From: Phylloscopus collybita
Taxonomy: Eukaryota; Chordata; Aves; Passeriformes; Phylloscopidae
Direction: 5' to 3'
Assembly (NCBI GenBank): GCA_027886175.1
Contig: JAJNNQ010000026.1
Coordinates: 30,894,001-30,958,000, forward strand
Length of the DNA stretch: 64,000 nucleotides
This document shows, one piece after another, positions 24,201 through 36,936 of this stretch. Numbering within the stretch: the stretch's first letter is position 1; every line of letters begins with the position of its first letter. Both the position numbers and the translations under genes were made by a program. The notes below the pieces were generated by a model. That model was given only the letters and a program-made list of their open reading frames with translations, did no database searches and was not told the DNA's origin.

Positions 24201-27200
24201 CAGTAGTGTAAGGCAGGCATAAATGTTGTAAAGGTTGGAGCAATTTGAGCCTTTTTGTATGGCTCAGCAGAGCGTCAGAGTGAGTAAAAACAATAAAAAA
24301 CATGTCTGTGGCACAACTGAAAAATGTACAGTAGAAGGTTTGGGGAGATAAGTTTGGTGTGGGGATTATATGGCAAAAAAGGGTTTGGGTTCAGAGCTGG
24401 ACACATGATTTTCAGTAATTTGATTCACTGGCATCAGGAGGAAGCAGCAGGTTAGTATCATCTTCTGGAAAAATATCTCCCCAAAATGGTTATGTTTGTG
24501 GTAATTCCCAAAAGAAACTACAGATTCTGAACATTACTCAGTCTCTACTGACCTAGCTCAGCCTCAGTACAGAGGACAAAGCAGGACATTTCTGATTGCC
24601 ATCTGGTCTGAAAACTCCTCTGCATCTGAGCATGGACTCAACACATACATGTTCCACTTCCAGTGATGCTTCAGGAAGGTGTTTTTTCCTTCATCAACCC
24701 CTACTTGTGCAAGCATGAGGCATTAACTCTCCAGGTGGTACACAAAGGTAGTGTTTCCAGGAGCAGGAAAATGGCAGAAAGGGAATTTTTTTTGGCTGGT
24801 TTGTGTAGGGATTTCCCTTCTTTAGAGCAGCTTTTATGGTGAACTTCCCATTCTCAGGAAATTTATGGATATTTTTTTATTTAGATAGCATTTATCCCAG
24901 AGAACTTTTTGCTTGCCTTTTCTTTTTTTTTGTATTTTTTTTCCTTGTGTTTCTCCCATATTGTTTGTGGGAGTTATTTATACTTATTTTATTTTTTGTC
25001 TGCTTTTTGTGCTTTTGTTTTCAGACCTGATATTCGGGGCTAGGTTAACTTGTTTGTTTGTTTTTCAGCAGCCTGTCATGATCCCTGCAGCTGCTGAGGT
25101 GGGTTATTCCTTCCTCTGGGTTAGCCGTGTTGTGGATTCAGGCTGTGGCTATCCATCCCTTCTGGCAGCTTCCAGGGCCTTTCCATGGCTGAGGGCTTCT
25201 CCAAGCCAGTGCCTGATAGGTGGGATCCTGCTTGTTAACTCCTCCCTATTAGGTCAGCTGGTAGGGAAGGGGAGGGTGCCCCTCTTTTCCAAGTCTCCAC
25301 ATTTCCCCCTTCACTCCCTGTCAGTGGATTTTTTGTAGTGGGCAGACACATGTCAAAATGCATACTAAGGACATGGCTGACTCAAGAGACTAAGGCCTGA
25401 AGAAGTGATAAAATAAATAAAAGCAGTGTTGGGTAACTTTCTTAACAGAAATTTATGTAGCTCTGTGAGTGCCAGGAAAGGATGACTAAAAGTACAGGAA
25501 ATCAGTTAAATCAAATCTTTGAATGCAAGTGCTGATTGCTCTTCCTGAGTATTTAATCATGAGATCTTAACTTCCATTATCACTTTCTGCAGAGAAGGTA
25601 TTACAGCAGCTTCAAGCTTTTATCTCATTAGATAAAGTCAGGCGTAGCACTACATTTTGGACTGTGGGTTGACCTGTGGAGTGCAATGGAAGAGACTGAA
25701 GGCATGGGGACTGCCCTGTGGGTGGCATTCCATTGTCTAGAAAGGTTTGCCATCAGTGTTGGGTTAGGAAAAGAGGAACACAAAATATGTAGTGGAGCCA
25801 TGAACTAGTTTTATCATGCTGGTGCTCTGAATTGCCTAGTAATTTGCCAAAAACACAGTAGCAAATGCAATTAGAGTTATATAATTTCCTTTTTTGTTGT
25901 TTTTTTTTTTAATAGTTGGCCTTTTATTTGGTGTTATGCCCACACTTCCAATATTTCTCCATACAGTAAAGGCTGACATTTAAAGTCTTCCTCATACAAA
26001 ATTTGGTGTAGGCTGTGACAAGCCATGAAAATGCTGATGACTTCTCTGTGAGGAGGAGCAGGATGCTGCTGGTGGGGGCTTCTTTCTTCTCACTGTTTGA
26101 GGCCACTTGGTTTCTTTAATGCAACCACTCACCCAGAAACATCTGTGATTTTTCTGGCAGTCACTTGGAGAGCGAGTATGACACTGTCCTCAGAGGGGCA
26201 TCCCCAGAGCTGAAGCTGGAATGGGGGAAGCAGCAGTCACTGAGCTCAGCATAGATGCTCCAACAAAGTAAATCCCATTCAGACCCAAACAAGCTGAGAC
26301 AAATCTTGAGACCTTGCAGTGCCAGGTAAATATAGGGTCTGTATTCTACTGTTAAAGGCACAAATCACATTCATTGGAGGACAGTAGGTGTTTTGTAGTC
26401 AATTTTCCTTCTGAATCTGAGACACACACAGGGTGGTAACTAGACTCACAGAGGTGGGACCTCTGAGAAAGCTAAGCACTTCTGGAAATGTAGTAGGAAG
26501 CCTGATGGAATACATTAGATTGCTGAAATGGCTCCTTGGTATCTCTATGCAGGTGACTGAATCACACCCATAACACTATAGGTAGCAACGAAATACTGGG
26601 AAACAAAAAAAAGCACAAGGCACTACACACTGCAGATGGCAAGAATTAAACCTTTAGTGAGTATAAATGTTCTAAACACAGTTTAACAAGTAGAATGCAC
26701 AAAATTGGGTAGATAAGGTGGATGTTCAAGGTTGGAGATGCACTTTTTAGGCAGATAAGGATTTGAAAAGAACTTCCAACTTAGTCCAAGAAAATAGGAA
26801 AATAGTTGCATTGTAATAGAAGTGTTTCAAGTAGACAGCAGAACATGAAGGTCAATGGCAGTGAAAAGGGATGGATTAAGATAGATAATACATTATTTAC
26901 ACAAAAAAAAATTTATAAATTTATAACTGGGCACTATGTAACACCATCTTTATGATTATGCTCATTCTATCCTTTTCAGAGTGAAGGCGTGGGAATGGGA
27001 ATCCAGTTCTTAGCTTTAATCAGGATCTGGGTATGATCTGTTTTTAGCAGCATTGGTAACTTGGCATAGATAGTCATTAATATTTGTAAGATACTAGATG
27101 CAAATTTTCCATTTTCATGTAATAGCTATGCTTGCCCTGGAGGGGAATATCCTGTGCTAAGAAAAAAAAAAAAAAAGATGTGAATATGAGGGGAAAAAAG

Positions 27201-28035
27201 TGACATTTTTTATTTCATCTACACTAGTATTTTTGAGAAGCTTTACTCTCTGTGCATGTGTTATGGAAGATATGTACTAGTAACAAAGTCTAGAGATTTT
27301 TTTATTTCTATGCAGGATCTTGCAATTATTCAGTATAAGATGAAAATCAACGAAGGTTCTAGTCATTGTGTGAAGGAGCTCTTAGTTAATAACCCTTACT
27401 TCATCCCCGTTGATGCCTATGCAGTCTTTCTAAAAAGTAGCATGTAGTATTGTTCTACATGATTCTTCAACACTCATCTGGAATAAAGAATAAGTACTTT
27501 ACAAATAGCATAGTCAGTAGAATGTTTGCATTCAGGTGGTTCTTCACAGTTGTTTTCCCACTAATTTCTTTCATTGTGTTTTTAGCTCTCCGAGAACTGT
27601 TATACCTTTGTCCATTCTTTTGGGAAGATGCTCTGACTTTTTCTGTGGAAATGCTGTTTTTAAGGGTTTTAAGTACATTGGGGGCAGTCAAATGTGTCCC
27701 CTGATAAATAAACTAACTTGACAGTGTTCTTTGCTACTATTAAATTAAGCTATATGCTCTCCTAGAACGTCTGCACTACAGAAATCACTGTGGATGCTAG
27801 TAATCTGGACAGATTGCAATATTGTCTGATCATGCTTTTGGGGAATCTAAAGTAACAGGTTTGATTTTAAATGAGTTTTTCCTAGTCATTAAAGGCATTT
27901 TTTTATATATCATAGTTTGTTCTTGCTGTGGTAGCTCACCAGCCTTCTCCCCTGACCACCATATGGGAAAACTTTCTGTGTTTCTCACATCAGCCAAAGA
28001 AACAGTAGCAGTTATTTATTAGCCATGATCATGAA
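21263..28035. other. Non-coding stretch
   Basis: No exon recognised. It is mostly AT-rich, with a T-run near 21371-21388 and an A-run near 27162-27176. The block 25060-25340 is richer in G and C and lies in a 141-codon open frame that starts in a T-rich tract. It matches no family I know and could be part of an unrecognised repeat. Confidence 0.5.
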
Positions 28036-28448
28036 CTGGCAAGCCTGCCTTATGAGGAAAGGCTATGAGAACTGAGTATGGTCAGTTTTGAGAAAAGACG
28101 GCTTAGGTGGGAGGTTTACAGGACCTTATTGCCATCTTCCAGTATCCAAAGGGTGGCTACAAAGAACGTGTAGACTCTTTTTTCAAGGATCACATGGAAA
28201 AGATGATAGGTCATAAGTGAGTTGTTCCTGAGATGATTCTGATTAGACACATGAGGAAATTTTTTCGCAATGAAAACTATCAGTCATCAGAATAATCTCA
28301 ACAGGGAAGTAATGGATTGGACAACACTGGATACTTTTAAGATTCAACTGGACAGGGTACTGAGGCTTCTTGTCTAAACTTGTGTTTTGCCAAGAAATGT
28401 TGGACCAGATGATCCTTGAGGTTGCTTCCAACCTGGTGTTCTGTGAAG
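28036..28448 (+). mobile_element. CR1 LINE 3' fragment, sense
   Basis: About 410 bp resembling the CR1 3' end in plus orientation. TATGAGGAAAGGCTATGAGA, GGTTTACAGGACCTTATTGC, GGGAAGTAATGGATTGGAC and GGACCAGATGATCCTTGAGG appear in consensus order, ending near CTGGTGTTCTGTG. It is diverged and non-coding. Confidence 0.85.
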
Positions 28449-29288
28449 TAGCATTTTTTGCCAGGTGACACTATTGCTTCACTTTTGTCAGTCTGTGTTG
28501 AGAAGGGATTAGTTTTTGTCAGTATTTCCAAATTTCATAGTGCTTAATACTAGAAGTACCCAGCAGAGTCTGTGGATATAGAATGCACTACAGATATGAG
28601 AAAGAGCTGAGGAAAAAATGGTTCAATTAAAGTTCAAGTCCTTTTGCCTCTACTAGTATGTCACACTAAAATTTCAGTGTCTCAGCTGGACAAGACACAT
28701 GCTTTGTATGCAAAGACTTACTTTACTGTAGATCTAATTGCAATAATAAATCTTGCCAAAAATGTATTCGTCCAGTTACAGAAGTTCCAGGGCTTACTAT
28801 GCAAGTTACCCAGATACTGAAGTTCAGTCATGGTAAAAATAGTTTAATGCGTGAAAACTTACAGACAAACTTTATACTTCCATTGGTTTCATTCAGGGAG
28901 AAAGAGTTATGGTGCATTGTCATCCTGAAACCTTTGCCAAGGGATTCAGTGGGGATTTCTTCTTTCTCGTACTTCAGGGGATTATGTTAGGGTACACTTT
29001 TAAGCATTTTCTAACATGTCCTGTACCTTGCTTCTTTTCCTTTCCTGTGTTACATCTGATTTTTTTTTTAATGTAAGTGGTGTTTTATTTATGTTGGAAT
29101 CTTGTCTTTTGTTATTCCTAAAGACATTTCCACCTAGCTTCAAATGTATCATCTCTTCAATGATCAGTAGTTACGCAGTGATCATTTCCTGATAGCCTTG
29201 ATCTCCCATCCTGTGTTTATATTTTTCAAGGCATCAACTGTTATCCAGTACTTGTGTTCCAAAATACCACATAATTTATTCTATGCAC

Positions 29289-29310
29289 AAAAAAAAAAAA
29301 AAAAAAAAAA
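29289..29310 (+). repeat. Poly(A) run, A22
   Basis: Uninterrupted run of 22 adenines with no recognised retroposon body upstream. Confidence 0.95.
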
Positions 29311-32300
29311 GTGTCACTGGAATATACTTGTTACCACTATCTGAGCCATATCAGAATTATTGTAAAAAGAGACATATCAGCACACCACTATACAAAGAAA
29401 AGTAAAACTCAAATAAATTAGCTATGAGTCTACTAGACCTATAAAAACTAAAACAAAGCTCCAGGCAAGCATAAGACAAGTCCAGGCAAATCAGGTTAGA
29501 TAAGCCCCAGTCTAAAGCCTTGCAGTGTTAGAACAAACCCTGTGGTTTCTTTTTCAGCAATACTATATTTACTGAGCTAAAGGACTACAGAAGTGAGACG
29601 CATTGATATTATTTGTAAAAACTGAGAATATATTCTGAAATGGAATTTGTTACAGTTCACTTGTTTTTGAAGAATTCATAGCCAAAATTACTAACACAAA
29701 GAATCAGCTGAGAGTGATCCTGTGAAATAATCGCTGGAGATTCTAGCAATAAACTATGGGGAGTAGGGAGGTTGGTCTTGACAAGAAATAGCAGCCTGCT
29801 AAGGAGGTGCTCACAGTTCTGCATTTTGAGTGTTTTATCTGTATTATCAGAGTTGGGAAGTACAGGTTATTTTAAAACAGTATTTAAAAATTAAGTACTA
29901 TTTTTAAATAGTATTTAAAAATTAAACTGAAGTAGTACAGAACATTTTATAACAGAAGGGTTAACTCTGTGTGCAACAGCTCTCTTTTCCTGTTTTCCTG
30001 TAGCATTTTGTGAGCTCTTATTTTATAAACTCGACTAATTAAAATTTTTCATTTTCATGTGCATAGTTCTCAACAAAGTCATGTACACACAGTCACACAC
30101 GCAGGAGCTAATTTAAACTAAGAACATTGGACAAGTAAATAAAGAATAAGAAAACAGTGTCTGATATTAATCTGTTTTTTTGTATCCTAGATTTTGAATG
30201 AGTGCCCAGATAGAAGAGAGATATGTCAAGACTGATATTATAGGAGTTTACATCAGCTAAGGACCTGTCTTATCTTATTCCTTTATGTATAAGAACTATT
30301 AGTAAAAAGCTGAGAGAGATTCTGTGTGAGAAAGGATTGATCAGATGTTAGCTTTCCTCTATATGAAATCTCACTGCAAATATGGATTATTTCATCAAAC
30401 AGCTGAATATTGGCTTTTCATCAGTTCTACAAGGACACATGCACACACATGTACATTCCTGCTCCTCCTTTAATTCTGCCCACACTACTGTGTTTGAAGA
30501 AATGCATATAGTTTCCAATTGGGTAGGTTAATAAAATAAAGAAAGGAGTGTGTTAACTCTAATATATTTTCATCAAGGCTTAGCCATTCTGGTTATTTTA
30601 CTGTATTCATTTTAGCCTGATATTTTACAGATTAACCTTTCCTTTAACGCTGTCACACCCCACCAACTGTGATTTAGCAAGTACATAATTTATCACTTAA
30701 TAAGAATGTCCATGTTAAGCACAGTGGGAGCTTTTACTGGCAGTAAAATCTGCTTTTCTCATAGGGAAAATAAAGGTTGAATCCAAGTGGACTGAGAAAG
30801 TTTAACGTCTCTTATAATGAGACTGACCTTAGAAAGAATGGAACTTTTTTATTAGCAAATGTTTAGTATGTGTTGTGATTGTCTCAAAACGTTCTTTGAG
30901 AATAAAGGCCCTAATCTGATATACATTAATTAATAAGTTTCAACCATTTCCAGAGTAACACTGTGTCTGAAGTAGTTAAAAAGTACTGGTTTTTAGCCCA
31001 CATTGCACTTATTATAGTCACGAGTAAAACTCTAAATATAGTCCTTAACTGTCCTATGATTCCATGGTCTTTTCCTTTTTTTCTATAGAGGTAAATAGTT
31101 CTCTGTCCTATTAACTTTCTTACAAGTTAAGAAGAAAGATGAAGAAAGCGGAAGAAAGTTGAAAAAAAGAAAGCTGAAAAGTTGCAAAGCTTCCAACTCC
31201 AATTTTGTCTAAACAATCTGAATCTGTTTTAGGGTTTTTAATGCAACATTTCTCCTCTGTGAAGAAGGATGTCTTGCACTAGAGTATATCCAGTTCAAGA
31301 TGCTGATAGGGTCACCTTTCCAAGGGGATAAAGAATGAGCTGCTTCTTTTTCCTTCATTCTTTACAAAGTGATGATGTATCAGTTCATTATTCTTTACAT
31401 TTACCCCTGTGAATATAAATCATAGGTAATTATATGGGGAAGAGATGGGGTCAAAATCCAGTGGCAAATGCCTGATATGTTTAAACAAGTCAGAGACTCT
31501 TGTAAGCTTATGATAAATTTTGATTGTTAGTGAAAATATGGGGCTGTTAAATATTAACATATGGATAAGGTCCCAATCCTTGTGGTTTGTGGCTCCTGTT
31601 CTAAAAGTAGTTCTCCAAAAGAATGGCAATACTAATTACCCTTTTTAAATTCATTTTACCTTTGCAAAGATATTGAATATAAACTAATGATGAATATGAA
31701 GAAGTTCCTGAGTATCAGAAAATTTACAAGATCTGAACCTGGGACTCTTGGACTATGCAGACTACTGCTCTTTTCAACTTAATTCTTCTCTAATAACTAT
31801 TTTCAAACCACCCTAAATTACATTAATAATTGAATTATTTCTCCCATAAACTAAGAAAGACGGCAGAAAGTAAAAAAAGATGACTCTTGTTATTTCAGGT
31901 TATAGAACTGTGGTAGGGACTCTGAGTCTGATATAATAGAAACAGAACTTTAGATGAATAAATGGAATACACTTTAAAACCAAATATACACTCAAGTGTG
32001 CTAATACTATTTTTTTTCTTTTTGATTCACATTCAATATTCTTTAAAATAGAACTAACATTTCCTGACCACCATGGAGAGCTATAATTTATTTTTACCTC
32101 ATTCTATGGGAAATTTTTCTTCAGAGTTAATAAACTTGCTTCATTCTAGACAGTACATCCAAGGAGAATACAGAAGAAAAAGAAATTTTTTAAAAAAAGC
32201 AACATGATATGCTATACTTGTAGCTTGGGGAAGCTTCATTGTCAGTGCTCTAAAATTAGCAATCACAGCATCACCTTTGGAAAGAGTTTTGGAGAAAATA

Positions 32301-32641
32301 ATCTGAGAAAAAAGCTCTCAGGAGACTTGTTTGAATTCCTTAGTGGCTGCTTTCTCAAGTTCTCTCCATAGAAGCATGCTTCAAAGTACATCAGGAGAAG
32401 CATTTTTCAGTAGTATTAGTGATAAGGCAGCTGACTCATACTACTTTGAACCCAGAGCCATTTGTCTTAGGAAGACAATCAGTTTAACCCATTAGTGAAA
32501 CCACAGTACCAAAAAGGTCCATGCTGATCCAACATAGGATCGCAGAAATCACTGAGTTCACATACATGTGCACACAGAAGTCAATGTTCTTTCTTTCTCC
32601 TCTCCATTTTTCAGACTCCATGAGAAGTAGGACACGTATTC

Positions 32642-32671
<30 letters not shown>
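32642..32671 (+). repeat. (TTTA)n microsatellite
   Basis: About seven perfect tetranucleotide units. Confidence 0.95.
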
Positions 32672-32673
<2 letters not shown>

Positions 32674-33783
32674 ATCACACATGTTGATTAGGTTGTCTGT
32701 TGCTTCATCAGCAGCATCCACAGTCTTCAGACTAGATGGATGACCACACAGCAGATAATCTACTTTCTTGTGGTACTTTCATTTTCAGGTGTTCCTTAGA
32801 GAATGCCTGCATCTGAGCTTAATATGATAAAAGCCCAAAATCTGTAACCAATAAAAGCTGCATGGGACTGTATATACCAAGCTAAGCTCATTATGTGACC
32901 TGTCCAGCATCTACATTTTCTGTGCTCATGCAATGTCATGGAAAAGCTCACTGTGAAAGTTGCTTAAAATGCATGATGCAAAGCTTGGAATAGTGGAACA
33001 TTTGAAAAAGAGGTTTCTCAGTTGAAGTGACTTGCCTCTATAAATTAATTCTTAAAGCAATGAAGAACTTGGCCATTATTAGACAATTATAAAAACTTCC
33101 TCTCTGAATACTCCATCAGCTTCACAGTAACATGCCCATAGCTATTAATCTCACTTTTAATGAAACAAATATAGCAAAGTTTCAGTCACCTGACAGATGA
33201 AACAAGAATGCTGTAACAGATTCTACTGCCAATAGGTTTTTTATATGAACAAGTTTAATGTTATAATCACCAACTGTAGTATTGTGAGAAATAGAAGGAA
33301 AAAACAAACCAAAATTTTTCCTACCTGAGAATTATATTTTATAATTCTGCCTTAAAGTTTTTGTTTGGTTGGTTATTTTTTGCAGAATATGCCTGAAGTA
33401 CAGATCAGTTTATGAGGAAATTCATGTTATATTAGTGTTTTCTGAAATAGGTGCCTTACCGAGGTTCTAGCAAGCCCTGAAAAGGCCTTGTCTTAATTGC
33501 CATAAACAGAATTAATTTTTGAAGTAGGAAAATAAATTGAGAATTTCAGTACTTATATAGAAATCATTGAAAAAGCACAGAATGTTATAGTGGCTTAAAT
33601 TTGGCTAGTTACCAGATGCCACCCAGCTGCTCTTCCAGACCTTCTTCTCAGTAGGATGGGGAGAGAAAATAAGATAGGGAAACTCATAGGTCTGAATAAA
33701 CACAAGGAAACTACTGCCTAAAAGTCTTGACTTGGGGAAAATTTAATTCATTGCCAATTTCAAATAGAATAGGATGGTCAGGG

Positions 33784-33869
33784 AAAAAAACAAAAAACAA
33801 AAAACAAAAACAAAACAAAACAAAACAAAAACAAAAAAAAAACCAAAACAAAAAACCACAAACAAACAA
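33784..33869 (+). repeat. A/C-only low-complexity tract (CAAAA-like)
   Basis: 86 consecutive bases contain only A and C, dominated by CAAAA and CAAAAA units. The overlapping Lys/Asn/Gln-rich open frame is an artefact of this composition. Confidence 0.95.
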
Positions 33870-36830
33870 GAATAAACCATCTCTGCTCTGCAATCCCATC
33901 AATCCCTTTTTCATAGGCTTAGCTTCACTCCTTTTTCCCAACTCCTGTACCTCTTTCTCCTTTCCCCAGGTGGTCTAGGGATAAAGGGGAATGGGTTGTT
34001 GTGGTCATTCATTGTGTGACCTGATGACAATACTTTACATATATATTCATTTACAAGACAACATTTTTTAAAATGTGTGTATTGAGCTAATACAGACAGG
34101 CAGATCTGTAAGATAAGAAAAAAACCCACAGAAATTAGAGCAGCTAAGTTTGAAAGAAAGAAAAAGATCTGAACATTCAAAACTTTATGAACATAATGTA
34201 AATTTCAAATAAGACATTTAATTTTTCAAACTAATGTTGATAGGGCCAGGATTTTCGTTTGTCCTAGTATATCTTGAGAGAAAAAAAAAAAAGCCTCATT
34301 TAAATAAAATGTTTGTGGTTTTTTATAGTTTTTCTGTATAATCCAACTTAAAAGGGCAAAAATGATGCATCGGCTTCCACTAAATTGAAATTTACTATCC
34401 AAAAGGTTAGCTGTTAGAGAGCAAAGTATGATAAAGAAAGAATCTTTTACCACTCTAGAAAAATTTTCCCCCTGCCAAAAATTTAAAGCTTTAAAAAATC
34501 ATCTTGTAATGATATGTATATTTAAAATGAATCAGTGCCTTTACTCATTTTTTCTTTAAAATTAAAAAGGTTCTGCAGAAGTTTGTAGTGTTAATACTTC
34601 ACATGAAGGTCATGCCTCAGTAGTGCTAAGGGTTATGTATTTCACAGGAAACGTCTCTAATAATTGTGAAGCTGGTTAAATTATCTGGTTTTCCTTACTT
34701 TTCCTTTTTTCCTTTCCAAGCTGGCATATGAGCATCGATTAAATGAATTATAAGGTCCATGTTTGATCGATTTTTCACTTCTTTAATTTAGACAGTAAAA
34801 CTTTCTATCACATTTGAAGTTAAGAATTATGATTGAGATAATAAAAGTATGATTCCACTGGAAGTTAAAAAGGAAAAAGTTGCCTTGCAAATGTCAAGGC
34901 ACCTTGTGATCCAAGATGATTAAAACTAAACTGTTTGCTATATGAATCCCAAGGGAGCTGCTATATCTCAGTATCCATGACATTTAGCCAGTGACTTTTC
35001 ATAGCTTGTTAATAATGTATAGCAATCCCAGTGTAAATTTGCAGTGACAGATCTGGCCTGTTACAGTAGAGCGGTTAACTAGATTTATTTTTGACAGAAA
35101 ATGCAGATTTGACCAAAAAAAAAAAAAGAAAAATCATGACTAACATCAAAAGAGATTGCACATTTACAAGACTATTTTAGCTAAGGCAGTTTCTCAGGAT
35201 ATGCTTTTCACATTCATCTGTTATTCTGCCCAACATCCTAATTATCTAACCTAGAGGTATTAGCAAAACGTTACAAAAGTCATCAAGATTACCACTTACA
35301 AAGAAAAACTAATGTCCCCAAAAAGTTTCATAGTGTGGACTGGTCCACAAAATTCATTGATTTTACCAGGTTGGCTGAGTCACATAGGCAAGTAAAGGTT
35401 ACAGCATAAGCATTCTCTTCTAAGTACAATTGCTGTTAATCATTGCTCCAGATAAACCTAATAAACTTCTGTATTGTAGAAACCATGTTTTTTCTGAACC
35501 TCATCTCACTGATACACAAATTATTCATAAGCTGTAAAAGGTCATAAGGCAGATGAAGAAAGAGAGGGAGAGAGAAGGAAAAGGGTACAGGTAAAAAAAT
35601 AGACTCAAAGATGAGACACAAAACAGACTCAAAGAGAAGTAAGTTACAAGAGGATATAAATCAATGTTGTAGAGAAAAATGTGGCTGACTTTTGGATTCT
35701 TGTAGATTTTCTCTGAGGCTGAAAGTTTACTAACAAAGAAAATACTTTACTGTGACTGTAGCCAGAACTGTCATAGATCAAAATCCTTCATTTAATTCTC
35801 TCTTTTCAGTCTTTTGTTCAGCTATTGCATTGGCATATGCTCAAATTAAGATAATTACTCCTGATAATGATTGATATAAAGGCAGAACACAAAAGAGATT
35901 ATATTTGCACCACAATATGTCAGCATCTTATATGAGATAAAAAATCTGTAGGGAATGACAGAAAGGAGAAAGATCTTTGTCAAAATCCCTAAAACCAGTT
36001 ATAAATAAATTGGGAATGCATTATTCTTACAGCAAATGAGCACTATTTTTTGCTGCCTTTCAGTACCAAACTATTGATCTTATGTTGATCTTTCTGCATA
36101 TTGAAAAGCTCAGACTTCACAGTGCATTAGCTTAATTTATCAGATAAGGTCTCGGAGTTATTTGCTGACAAACCTAGATATGCATTTACTTACAAAAACA
36201 TAAATTGTTTTCTATTACATGGCAATCAACATACAAGACTTTCAGTGATCATACCTTTATATGAAAGCTATCTAAAAGCCTCTGTTTTTTGTTTTCAGAA
36301 TGTTCCTATGTAGTAATGCACCCCCCACTCCCGAGTGGGCAGTTCTGTATAAGGAAAGGGTTTTGGTTTCCCTTTGGACATTTTAGGAAGTTTAGCCAGA
36401 AAGTTCTGTGTTTTTCCTCTTTGCAATTGGCTCAGTGCCAGGAGAAAAGCGCCTGTTGGCCCTGTCCCTGTTTGTCAGAACCTGTACCCCTCCCTATTGG
36501 CAGTTCACCAATAGATCCGTCCTCAACCATTAGGTAGAAAAGGTGACAGAACAAAGGGTCTCGTGGCATTTTGAGGGTGTTGTAGCAGGTGTAGGATCTG
36601 TCCTTACACTGTGCATGGCTTTGATCTTTATTTGCTGTTTCATATCCCAACCACCACATAGAGATATGTACCAAAGTATTTCAGTTAGGTTTATTTCCAG
36701 TTATAGCACAAGAACAGTATTCCATACCTACTTAACCTTTCTAATGTCAGCCGTATTTAAATTCTACTGTTTCTGTCTGTTCTAATGTTCTAAAATGCTC
36801 TTTCTAGTGGATTGGCAGAAAAAAAAGTTG

Positions 36831-36936
36831 GGATTTTTTTTGTGTCTGTGGGGGTTTTGGGGGGCTTTTTTGTGGTTTGTTTGTTTGTTTTTTGTTTGTT
36901 CGGTTGTTTGTTTTTTGTTTTTTGTTGGTTTTTTTT
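36831..36936 (+). repeat. G/T-rich low-complexity tract
   Basis: GTTTG and T-run sequence with two short G-runs near 36850-36864, similar in style to 11550-11721. Confidence 0.88.

Noticed and set aside
24913..25338. 141-codon frame starting in a T-rich tract
   Set aside because: The N-terminal part is low complexity and the remainder matches no family. Chance or an unrecognised repeat is more likely.
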